From NCBI GenBank assembly GCA_027063295.1, contig JAMORZ010000125.1, forward strand, positions 1 through 38,726: 38,726 nucleotides of DNA, in the 5' to 3' direction. The notes under the pieces are model-generated. The model was given only the letters and a program-made list of their open reading frames with translations, was not told the origin of the DNA and searched no databases. The translations under genes and the position numbers were made by a program. The stretch is from Sulfurimonas sp. (lineage in GTDB: Bacteria; Campylobacterota; Campylobacteria; Campylobacterales; Sulfurimonadaceae). Positions 1-7,560 of this stretch are shown here, piece by piece. Each line of letters opens with the position of its first letter. Positions within the stretch are counted from its first letter, which is position 1.

Positions 1-146
1 CACACACTGCTACGACATCCACTTGAGTAGCTCAGTGTTGCATCTTCATGCGTTTTTATAAACTCCAAAGCCTCAAGTAAAGTAGCATCATCGTATGCTA
101 AAGTGTACTCTTGCACATGTTCGATACGCTCTATTTTTATCTTCAT
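1..146 (-). CDS. sdhB: Succinate dehydrogenase/fumarate reductase iron-sulfur subunit, N-terminal part (runs off the left edge)
   Basis: About 48 residues are visible, starting at an ATG at 146 behind a good AAGGAG ribosome binding site that lies inside the last codons of the upstream sdhA. The visible part has the start of a plant-type ferredoxin fold and ends in a SSGCRSSV stretch followed by a TG dinucleotide, matching the first cysteines of the [2Fe-2S] cluster motif of SdhB/FrdB proteins. Adjacency to a flavoprotein subunit of the same complex supports the call. The rest of the protein, with the [3Fe-4S] and [4Fe-4S] motifs, and any membrane anchor gene lie outside the window. I cannot tell from this part whether the complex works as a succinate dehydrogenase or a fumarate reductase. 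Confidence 0.85.
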   Translation of the reverse strand, partial: MKIKIERIEHVQEYTLAYDDATLLEALEFIKTHEDATLSYSSGCRSSV

Positions 147-150
147 CTTG

Positions 151-1668
151 CTACTCCTTTATATAGTGAGCACCACAACTGCTCTCTCTTGCCAATGCAC
201 TCTCTATAACTTTTTGTGCTACCTCTAACATATTTGCAAACGATAAAAACTCTATCATGTTAGTGTTATACACCTCAGAACTATCTAAAACACCCATCTT
301 TGGTAGATCCTCTTGCATCTTCTCAAGTATACACAATGCCTCTTGCATCTGCTCATGTGTGCGAACAATCCCTACATTTTTATAAAGTAACTCCCCAAGC
401 TCTCTTTGTTTTTGGTAAAAATCTATCTCATTGCTACACTTAGCTACACTATCGTAAAAACTATGTTTTATGTGTGGAGAGGGAAGATGGTTGTTTTTTG
501 CATAAGTTGCTGCGGCTTTTCCCGCTTCTTTTCCAAACACCACTATCTCTAAAAGTGCATTGCCACCCAGACGGTTTGCACCATGTACTCTGTGGTTAGC
601 ACACTCACCACAGGCAAACAAACCTTTTATGTTAGTTTGTGAATTGTTATCTACCTTAACCCCACCCATAGTGTAGTGTGCAGCTGGCTTGATAGGGATA
701 AGATCATACACAGGATCAATATTTTCATACAGTTTTGCAAGTTTTCTCTCTTGAGGAAGATTCTCATCGATAAAACGCTCTCCAAGATGGCGAATATCTA
801 AAAAAACTTCTTCACCTTTTTCTATCTCTGCATTTATAGCACGACTCACCTCATCACGAGGAGCAAGTTCATCACAAAATCTCTCCCCTTTGGAGTTAAG
901 CAGATACCCACCCTCTCCACGAGCTGATTCCCCTATCAGTATGCTTGAGTTTTTCAATGATGTTGGGTGAAACTGAACAAACTCCATATCTACAAGATCA
1001 GCACCCGCTCTTGCAGCTGCTGCAATACCATCAGCAGTCGATGCTGTGGAGTTTGTAGAGTTTGTATCGTAGATCCTGCTATATCCACCAGTTGCGAGGA
1101 TGATAGATTTTGCTTTATAGAGCTCTTTTTTTCCACTACGAATATCAAGTATCAATGCTGCTGCTATCTCACCATCTTTACCCTTGAGTAGCTCCAAGAG
1201 ATACTTCTCAGCTCTCATCTCTATCCCCAAAGCAAGAGCCTTGTCGTAGAGTGTATGGAGTATCTTAAGTCCTGTATAATCTTGTGCATAACAAGCTCTA
1301 GGAGCAGATGCTCCCCCAAGTCGTCTTTGAGCAATCTTGCCATCTTGAGTACGTGAAAAACATACCCCTATGCTATCGAGCCACTCCACTGCCTCTTTTG
1401 CTTCTGAGCACATAAAACGTACCGCTTCCTCATCTGCTTGACCATGAGCAGACTTGAGAGTGTTGGCAATATGCGCATCAACACTATCTTCACTCACATT
1501 TGAAAAGGCTGCGTTTATACCGCCTTGAGCCATACATGTCTGGCTTCTTGTAGGGTACTCTTTTGTCAGCACACACACATCCGCACCTGCCTCTTTGGCA
1601 AATATGGCACTGCTCAGCCCTGCTCCACCAGCACCAATAATCAGTACATCACACTCAAATATCTCCAT
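151..1668 (-). CDS. sdhA: Succinate dehydrogenase/fumarate reductase flavoprotein subunit
   Basis: 505 residues. It interconverts succinate and fumarate at an FAD site and passes electrons to the iron-sulfur subunit encoded next. Visible motifs: the dinucleotide fold GAGGAG at residues 12-17, FHPT plus GESARGEGG in the substrate region, APRD with the catalytic arginine, AAHYTMGG, and HGANRLGGN near the C-terminal FAD site. There is no Tat or Sec leader, so it should be cytoplasmic, unlike the periplasmic methylmenaquinol:fumarate reductase MfrA of Wolinella. In the segment that normally reads RSHT, where the histidine binds FAD covalently in SdhA and FrdA, this protein reads RSQT (Gln43). FAD may therefore be bound non-covalently, as in L-aspartate oxidase. 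NadB is the main alternative name, but the adjacent sdhB argues for a respiratory complex. The start codon overlaps the stop of the kinase gene (TAATG). Confidence 0.85.
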   Translation of the reverse strand: MEIFECDVLIIGAGGAGLSSAIFAKEAGADVCVLTKEYPTRSQTCMAQGGINAAFSNVSEDSVDAHIANTLKSAHGQADEEAVRFMCSEAKEAVEWLDSIGVCFSRTQDGKIAQRRLGGASAPRACYAQDYTGLKILHTLYDKALALGIEMRAEKYLLELLKGKDGEIAAALILDIRSGKKELYKAKSIILATGGYSRIYDTNSTNSTASTADGIAAAARAGADLVDMEFVQFHPTSLKNSSILIGESARGEGGYLLNSKGERFCDELAPRDEVSRAINAEIEKGEEVFLDIRHLGERFIDENLPQERKLAKLYENIDPVYDLIPIKPAAHYTMGGVKVDNNSQTNIKGLFACGECANHRVHGANRLGGNALLEIVVFGKEAGKAAATYAKNNHLPSPHIKHSFYDSVAKCSNEIDFYQKQRELGELLYKNVGIVRTHEQMQEALCILEKMQEDLPKMGVLDSSEVYNTNMIEFLSFANMLEVAQKVIESALARESSCGAHYIKE

Positions 1669-4628
1669 TAACTCTCCTCATCTAGTTGCACTTCAATTAT
1701 AATCGTAAATATAGCACCATCTTTGCCATTTTTTACATAAATATCACCATTATGATAATCTTTTAAGATAATTTTAGACATATACAGCCCAAGTCCTGTT
1801 CCATTTTTATCTAGCTTTGTTGAATAATAAGGATCAAATATCTTGTCGATGATCGCTTCATCAACTCCCCCTGCATTATCCTCAATCTCAATAAAAACTT
1901 TTTGCTCTTTTGTAAAACTTCTTACTTTCAACAAAGGGTTCTCAATCTCTTTTACTACAAACTGATCCTTTGCATTTGAAAAGATATTTAAAGCTACCTG
2001 CATAAATTCATTTTCATGCATCATGATCTTTGTATCACTTTGAAGTAAAAATTCTGTTTGTATATTGTGACTCTTAAGCATATCTTCTACAAGTCTAAAA
2101 GCTTTTGTTAAAACATCATCGATATACAGTTTACTAGGTTGTGTATGTGGTTTGTAGTATGTACTAAAATCTCTAATGATCTGTGAGAGATTTTGCACAT
2201 AAAGAGCGATCTTATCTAATCTTTCATCAAGATAGATATAAAATGCTTCTCGCTCTTTTGGATCACTTAAATCATACTTTTCAAGCTTAACAACAGTTTT
2301 TATGGCAACTTGAGTTGCAGATATCGCACCAAGAGGTTGTTTCCATTGGTGAGCTATCATTGATAGCATCTCCCCCATCTGTGCCAAGCGAGATTGTTGA
2401 AGAAGATAATCATCTTTGCGTTTGAGTTCCTCTTTGATCAAAACACGCTCTGTCACATCCTGTACTGTACCATGTGAAAGTAGTGGCTCTCCATCTTTAT
2501 CGTAGATCGTTTTACACTGCTCAAGCACATGTTTTATCCTACCATCTTCCATGAGTAACCTATGTTCAACACGATACGGCTTGTTAAATATAAGGGAGTC
2601 CTCATAGGTTGATTGTAATTTCTCCACATCTTCAGGATGAACTTTACTAAGAAATATCTCAAAAAGCTCCTCTTCACTTACACTCTTTGAATCAACTTCA
2701 AAGATTTTAAATGTTTCTTTAGACCATTTAAGATGTTTGGTTTTGATATCAAGTATCCATGAGCCTGTTTTTGCTACCTCTTGTGCTTTTTCAAGATCAG
2801 CAACAGCGTGAGCAATCTTTTTTTCCAGATTTTGATTGATCTCTAAAACCTTTGTTTGAAGCTCTTGGAGTTGTTTGTTTTTCTTGTTGAGTACATAATG
2901 TTTGAAAAGAAAAATCAAAAAAAACACAACCACTGCCGTTGAAGCTTCATACAGATACTTATAAGAGGTCGTATTTGTGTATGTTACTTGTACCCAACTG
3001 TTAAGGATCTGCTGAAGATCCATAGGTTTGATATCTCGTGAGAGCTTTTCAAAAATACTAAACAAAACAGGATCATCTTTACGAACGCCAAAACTCACCT
3101 CTACCTTTTTATCAAACTGTCCAGAGATCTGTAAACTGTTTTGTGCCATATTTTTAATAGCATATGCACTTGCTATGAGTACATCAATATGCCCATAAAA
3201 CTTTCCATTGAGTACCCCTTGTAACCCCTCTTGTGTTGACTCAACAATAGTAAGTTTTACATTTGGATAGCGTGCTTGCAGATCCTCGATAAACGACTGA
3301 CCCCGTGAAACTGAGAAGCTTTTATCTAAAACAGTATCAAAATCGATAATATAATTGACACCTTTTATTGTTGTTATTACTAGAGGCTCATAATGATACG
3401 GAGTTGTAAAACGGAAAAAATGTTCACGGGATGGTGTTTTTGCAGCGATTGGCAAGATGTCACACTCTTTATTCATCCCTTTTTTTAAAGATTCAACCCA
3501 ACTTTTACTATCTACAAGCTTATAATGTATATCAAGCTCTTTTTGAGTAAGTTCTAAAATCTGAGCACCAATGCCAACATACTTACCATCTTCGATAGCA
3601 CTATAAGGTTTTGCATTTGGCAAAACACAGATTTTTATCTCACCTTTTTTTTGAAGATACTCTTTTTCTTTTTTTGTAAACTTGATATCTTGATAGATAC
3701 ACTCTTCAAGATCAATCGTTCCACTCACAATCCCCATAAGTTTATATGCATCAAAAATTCTTTGTATTTTATTATCTTCTATATCACCAAGTACCACACC
3801 TTTTGTGTATGCTAAATGTTTTAAAACCTTTGCTTCATACAAAAGTGCTGCTCTTGTTTTATGTTGAGGGTTATAATGTTTGTAAACAAGATCTACACTC
3901 TCATCAATATGTTCAAAAGCATATTGCCACCCTTTTAGGGATGCCTTTCTAAACGCAGCTACTCTTTTTGGATGGTTGCTAAGTTCATCTTCACTTGTAA
4001 AAAGGATATCACCATAAAAGTCAAAACCTCTCTCTTTTGGATTGAATTCTACAAATTTGATCCCTTTTTGTTGCAGAATATAGGGTTCATTTGAACTATA
4101 TCCTGCATAAAGATCTACTTTTTTTTCTATAAGATCATTGATATCAAATGTATGGTCAACATAACTAATGGTGCCTTTATCGATAAAACTTGTTGTAATC
4201 ATCGCATCAATAGCAACTGTTTCACTTGCATCTTTTGTCATCATAATTGTTTTATGTTCAAAATCTTGTATAGTTTTTATTTGCGAAGACTTCAGTGCAA
4301 TGAGCTCTAATGGAGAGTTTTGAAAAATAGCAGCAAGTAAAACGATCTTGTAACCCTCTGCACGAGATTTTACAAGGCTTGAACGCCCTATTGCGTATGT
4401 ACTTTTATGTTGAACAACATTCTTCACTACATCTGTGTCGTTTGTATATTTTTGCAAAGTAACATCAAGTCCTACATCTTTGTAAAACCCTTTTTGCTTT
4501 GCAATATAATACCCAGCAAATTGAAACTGATCTAACCATTGAAGTTGTAGTGAAACTTTTTCCAAAGGTTGTGCACGTGATGAAAACAGTAGTGTAAAAG
4601 AGAGCAATAACAATACAACAAATCTCAT
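1668..4628 (-). CDS. Membrane sensor histidine kinase with NMT1-like and SBP3-type periplasmic domains plus PAS
   Basis: 986 residues. A signal peptide (about 1-19) is followed by an NMT1/THI5-like solute-binding domain (about 20-240, with QLQWLDQFQFAGYY near its start) and a second, family-3 solute-binding domain (about 325-560). A transmembrane helix lies near 605-625, then a coiled coil, a PAS domain (about 670-775) and a kinase core. The H-box AHQWKQP puts the phosphorylated histidine at 760; the N-box is near 880, DNAGG near 917 and GTGLGL near 945. By family knowledge it senses small molecules in the periplasm, perhaps a pyrimidine-like or amino-acid-like ligand (inference). No response regulator is adjacent. 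Downstream it overlaps sdhA by one base, so the two are probably translationally coupled. Confidence 0.9.
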   Translation of the reverse strand: MRFVVLLLLSFTLLFSSRAQPLEKVSLQLQWLDQFQFAGYYIAKQKGFYKDVGLDVTLQKYTNDTDVVKNVVQHKSTYAIGRSSLVKSRAEGYKIVLLAAIFQNSPLELIALKSSQIKTIQDFEHKTIMMTKDASETVAIDAMITTSFIDKGTISYVDHTFDINDLIEKKVDLYAGYSSNEPYILQQKGIKFVEFNPKERGFDFYGDILFTSEDELSNHPKRVAAFRKASLKGWQYAFEHIDESVDLVYKHYNPQHKTRAALLYEAKVLKHLAYTKGVVLGDIEDNKIQRIFDAYKLMGIVSGTIDLEECIYQDIKFTKKEKEYLQKKGEIKICVLPNAKPYSAIEDGKYVGIGAQILELTQKELDIHYKLVDSKSWVESLKKGMNKECDILPIAAKTPSREHFFRFTTPYHYEPLVITTIKGVNYIIDFDTVLDKSFSVSRGQSFIEDLQARYPNVKLTIVESTQEGLQGVLNGKFYGHIDVLIASAYAIKNMAQNSLQISGQFDKKVEVSFGVRKDDPVLFSIFEKLSRDIKPMDLQQILNSWVQVTYTNTTSYKYLYEASTAVVVFFLIFLFKHYVLNKKNKQLQELQTKVLEINQNLEKKIAHAVADLEKAQEVAKTGSWILDIKTKHLKWSKETFKIFEVDSKSVSEEELFEIFLSKVHPEDVEKLQSTYEDSLIFNKPYRVEHRLLMEDGRIKHVLEQCKTIYDKDGEPLLSHGTVQDVTERVLIKEELKRKDDYLLQQSRLAQMGEMLSMIAHQWKQPLGAISATQVAIKTVVKLEKYDLSDPKEREAFYIYLDERLDKIALYVQNLSQIIRDFSTYYKPHTQPSKLYIDDVLTKAFRLVEDMLKSHNIQTEFLLQSDTKIMMHENEFMQVALNIFSNAKDQFVVKEIENPLLKVRSFTKEQKVFIEIEDNAGGVDEAIIDKIFDPYYSTKLDKNGTGLGLYMSKIILKDYHNGDIYVKNGKDGAIFTIIIEVQLDEES

Positions 4629-4647
4629 AAATACCCCTCTATATCAA

Positions 4648-5052
4648 TTATACCACAACTGCTAAAAGATAATAACGAGCTACACGCAAACTTCCCGCAA
4701 TAACAACAAACCAAACAAAACGCAAACGCAACACACCTGCAACTAACGTGAGTGGATCTCCAATGATGGGAAGCCATGAAAGCAGTAGTGCAAAGTAACC
4801 ATACATGTGTCCATACTCATAAGCTTTTTTACCCGTTTTTGAACCAAGCAGTTTTGTTTTTGTTTTTTCATATAAAAAATAGCCCAAGTAGTAGTTAAGC
4901 ACTACTGCTAAAACATTACCACTTGAGGCAAAGAGCATTGCATTTGAGAGTGGCATATCGTTTTGAAGGGCTACAACAAACGCAGCTTCTGAAGAAAAAG
5001 GTAAGATGGTTGCTGCTAAAAATGCAGCAAGAAAGAGAGTAAGCTCAGCCAT
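4648..5052 (-). CDS. YqaA-family (DedA/SNARE-associated-like) inner membrane protein
   Basis: 134 residues, almost entirely hydrophobic, with about four membrane segments. The N-terminal LPFSSEAAF segment, the GNVLA stretch and the LLSWLPIIGDPLTLVAGVLR segment are typical of YqaA, a short relative of the DedA membrane proteins. The family is linked to membrane homeostasis and lipid flipping, but the function of YqaA itself is not settled. The gene starts two bases after the dehydrogenase stop codon and ends 19 bases before the sensor kinase, so it is probably transcribed with both. Confidence 0.85.
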   Translation of the reverse strand: MAELTLFLAAFLAATILPFSSEAAFVVALQNDMPLSNAMLFASSGNVLAVVLNYYLGYFLYEKTKTKLLGSKTGKKAYEYGHMYGYFALLLSWLPIIGDPLTLVAGVLRLRFVWFVVIAGSLRVARYYLLAVVV

Positions 5053-5054
5053 AA

Positions 5055-5984
5055 CTAGGCTTGAAAACTCTCTTTGATATTCTCTATCACAAGTGCTATA
5101 AGTTTTTGACGTGCTTCAAGAGAGGTCCATGCAATGTGTGGAGTGAGATAGAGATTTTCTTTATTTTTCACAGCTAAAAGGGGTGATGTTATATCGAGTG
5201 GCTCTTTTGTAAAAACATCAAGCCCTATCTTGATATCTTTTTCATCTACAACCCTTGCAACTGCCTCCTCATCGATAATACCACCACGCCCAAGGTTTAA
5301 AACCACTGCACCATCTTTACACATGAACAGTTGTTCATAAGCTAAAAGCCCCTGTGTTTTTTCATTGAGTGGGGCATGGATAGTGATGATGTCACAAGTC
5401 TGTAGCATGTTTGGCAGAGTTGTTCTTTGGAAATCTTCTGTACGATTTACTCCACTTGTAGAGTAGTAAAAAACCTCAGCACCAAATGCAGTTGCCACTT
5501 TTGCAACCTCTCGACCTATAGTTCCAAGACCTATGATCCCCCACTTTTTCCCCTTAATCTCAAAGAAAGGGTGGCTCACATCTGTAAAGAGTCCACTTTT
5601 TGAGTAGCTCTTATCTTTTACACTCTCATCATAGTATCGTGAATGAGATATAAGATACAAAAGCATCGCAAATGTGTGTTGTACTACTGAATCTGTAGAG
5701 TACCCTGCTACATTTTTCACCTCAATACCCAGCTCTTTTGCAGCTACTAGATCTACATTGTTCATCCCTGTTGCAGCGATGCAGATAAGTTTGAGTGATG
5801 GGGTATTTTGCATATGTTCTTTTGTAATAACAACTTTGTTAGTAACAATAACATCTACGTTTGTTAGTCTCTCTTGCGTTTGATCGGGTGTAGTTTTATC
5901 ATACACCACAACCTCACCAAGAGTGCTAAAACCATCTAAAGGGGTATCACCAAATGTTAAGGCATCTAAAAGTACTATTTTCAT
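5055..5984 (-). CDS. NAD-dependent D-2-hydroxyacid dehydrogenase (glycerate/hydroxypyruvate dehydrogenase-like)
   Basis: 309 residues, normal for the family. It should reduce a 2-keto acid to a D-2-hydroxy acid with NAD(P)H in the cytoplasm. The Rossmann motif GLGTIG is at 152-157. The three catalytic residues are in place: Arg233 in LGRGG, Glu261 in TKEPL and His283 in TPHIAW. The overall pattern is closest to hydroxypyruvate/glycerate dehydrogenases (HprA type). The substrate cannot be settled by reading, so no symbol is given; D-lactate dehydrogenase or another paralogue is possible. The start ATG overlaps the stop of the LprI-like gene (ATGA), indicating translational coupling. Confidence 0.88.
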   Translation of the reverse strand: MKIVLLDALTFGDTPLDGFSTLGEVVVYDKTTPDQTQERLTNVDVIVTNKVVITKEHMQNTPSLKLICIAATGMNNVDLVAAKELGIEVKNVAGYSTDSVVQHTFAMLLYLISHSRYYDESVKDKSYSKSGLFTDVSHPFFEIKGKKWGIIGLGTIGREVAKVATAFGAEVFYYSTSGVNRTEDFQRTTLPNMLQTCDIITIHAPLNEKTQGLLAYEQLFMCKDGAVVLNLGRGGIIDEEAVARVVDEKDIKIGLDVFTKEPLDITSPLLAVKNKENLYLTPHIAWTSLEARQKLIALVIENIKESFQA

Positions 5985-6331
5985 TCTATCTCGTTTAATT
6001 CTTGAATTCTTTGTTTTGTTTCACGAAGTTTACACTCAGAAGCTTCCCCAAGTCCTGCTGAACCACTATGCTTATGGTAGTAAAAATTACATTTAGCATC
6101 GCTATATCGGATCCACAATCTTTGTACATTTCGTAAATCATCTTTACGAAAAGACTCAACTCTCTTCATCGCCTTTTTATAAGCGATATTAAGCAGTTTA
6201 TCTTGTCTTATAAGCTCTTTTTCAGTGCAAGACAGAGCACTATATTCATCTCTTGCACTCTCTAGACACTCTTGATAAACATCTCCAAAGAGAGATGTTG
6301 AAAGTGCAAGAGAGATGACAAGCTTAAGCAT
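5981..6331 (-). CDS. LprI-like (DUF1311) secreted protein
   Basis: 116 residues with a short signal peptide (about 1-16, ending near SLFGD). The mature part has the DUF1311/LprI pattern: CLESARDEYSALSC, then LNIAYKKAMKR, then VQRLWIRYSDAKCNF, with paired cysteines suited to disulfides in the periplasm. The family is named after the lysozyme inhibitor LprI of mycobacteria, but in most proteobacteria the function is unknown, and lysozyme inhibition here would be a guess. The start lies eight bases inside the end of purT, and the stop overlaps the start of the dehydrogenase gene. Confidence 0.75.
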   Translation of the reverse strand: MLKLVISLALSTSLFGDVYQECLESARDEYSALSCTEKELIRQDKLLNIAYKKAMKRVESFRKDDLRNVQRLWIRYSDAKCNFYYHKHSGSAGLGEASECKLRETKQRIQELNEIE

Positions 6332-7490
6332 CTTTGATTTTTTTGATCATCTCTTGAGCTTGAGAAAGAGCATCTTGTACTTTTGCAAATACAAGTGCAA
6401 CAGCGAGTCTTCTTCCTTTGTGAGCTTCTGGTTTTCCAAACACTCTTACAAAAGAGTTTTGAGTAAAAAGAGACTCATCTACCTCTACAACTGGGGCAAA
6501 ACCGTGTTCACACTCAGATTTAAACGCAGCAGATGCACCATCACCATAGAATGTAAACCCTAGTGGAAGTCCAAGCACTGCACGAAGGTGAAGTGCAAAT
6601 TCACTCTGGCTTTGTGTTATAAGTGTTACCATACCCGTATCGTGTGGACGAGGGGAAACCTCAGAGAAGTAAACCTCATCACCTTTTATAAAAAGTTCCA
6701 CACCAAAGATTCCACGACCACCAAGACCATCTGTGATCGTTTTTGCCATCTCTTGTGCTCTTTGTTTTGCTAACTCACTCATAACAGCTGGTTGCCATGA
6801 GAACACATAATCCCCATCGCGTTGCTCATGCCCAATAGGCTCACAAAATACAGTCTCTTTGCCGTTTCTAGCTGTAAGCATCGTGATCTCATAGTCAAAA
6901 TCTACAAATGCTTCTACTATAAGTTCACTTGCATCACCACGAGCCTCTTTTGCCATCTCCCATGATGCGGGAATATCTGCTTCACTTCTTGCTACACTTT
7001 GCCCATGCCCTGAGCTACTCATAACAGGCTTGATCACACATGGAAAACCGAGTCTTTTTGCCGCTTCGAGCATACCCTCTTGCGTTGTCACAAACTCGTA
7101 AGGACCTGTTTTTAACCCTAACTCCTCTGCTGCAAAAACACGGATATTTTTACGGTTCATCGTTTTGTTTACAGCTTCTGCGTTTGGAATAACATTAAAT
7201 CCTTCAGTTTCGGCTTTGAAAAGTGCAGAGATACTGATCGCTTCTACCTCTGGTAAGATATAATCAGGTTTTTCGCGACGGATCACTTCTAAGAGTGCTT
7301 CTTCATCTTGCATATTGACCACATAGCTTCTATGTGCCACTTGATGTGCTGGAGCATTTGCATACTTATCTACAGCGATAGTTTCAAGTCCTAGACGTTG
7401 CGCTTCTATAACAACTTCTTTACCTAGTTCGCCAGAACCAAGTAACATAACTTTTTTTGAGTTTGATTTGAGGGGAGCAGAGAATTGCAT
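6324..7490 (-). CDS. purT: Formate-dependent phosphoribosylglycinamide formyltransferase (GAR transformylase 2)
   Basis: 388 residues, the usual length. PurT makes formyl-GAR from GAR, formate and ATP in purine synthesis, independent of the folate-dependent PurN. The ATP-grasp architecture is clear: an N-terminal substrate domain with VMLLGSGELGKEVVIEAQ near 14-31, the adenine-binding stretch FPCVIKPVMSSSGHGQS, EPIGHEQRDGDYVFSWQP, and the metal-binding FFSEVSPRPHDTGMVTL-type segment (here YFSEVSPRPHDTGMVTL). The ATG at 7490 is preceded by AGAAGGA. A TATAAT box and a 10-base inverted repeat lie just upstream. It heads the long minus-strand run that ends in sdhAB. Confidence 0.95.
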   Translation of the reverse strand: MQFSAPLKSNSKKVMLLGSGELGKEVVIEAQRLGLETIAVDKYANAPAHQVAHRSYVVNMQDEEALLEVIRREKPDYILPEVEAISISALFKAETEGFNVIPNAEAVNKTMNRKNIRVFAAEELGLKTGPYEFVTTQEGMLEAAKRLGFPCVIKPVMSSSGHGQSVARSEADIPASWEMAKEARGDASELIVEAFVDFDYEITMLTARNGKETVFCEPIGHEQRDGDYVFSWQPAVMSELAKQRAQEMAKTITDGLGGRGIFGVELFIKGDEVYFSEVSPRPHDTGMVTLITQSQSEFALHLRAVLGLPLGFTFYGDGASAAFKSECEHGFAPVVEVDESLFTQNSFVRVFGKPEAHKGRRLAVALVFAKVQDALSQAQEMIKKIKDA

Positions 7491-7491
7491 C

Positions 7492-7528
7492 GATATAATT
7501 CCTTCTTTAATATTGAAAGAATTATATC
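7492..7528. repeat. Perfect 10-base inverted repeat upstream of purT
   Basis: The arms GATATAATTC (7492-7501) and GAATTATATC (7519-7528) are exact reverse complements separated by 17 bases. On the minus strand the distal arm contains the putative purT -10 box, and the proximal arm overlaps the bases just after the ribosome binding site. It could be a repressor operator; which protein binds is unknown. Confidence 0.55.
7521..7526 (-). promoter_or_regulatory. Putative -10 box of purT
   Basis: TATAAT on the minus strand, about 31 bases upstream of the purT start codon. It lies just downstream of the flgE terminator hairpin, so purT would be initiated separately from the hook genes. It sits within one arm of the inverted repeat. 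Confidence 0.55.
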
Positions 7529-7560
7529 AAAATTGGATTAAATTTACTGTTTTAATCCAA
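7529..7560 (-). terminator. Rho-independent terminator of the long flgE
   Basis: On the minus strand a 10-bp stem, TTGGATTAAA with TTTAATCCAA, closes an eight-base loop and is followed by TTTTG. The stem starts within the last codons of flgE and the stop codon is in the loop. Confidence 0.7.

Noticed and set aside
151..1668. L-aspartate oxidase (NadB) as the name for the flavoprotein
   Set aside because: The Gln43 substitution is NadB-like, but the next gene starts as an SdhB-type ferredoxin and the C-terminal motifs fit SdhA/FrdA.
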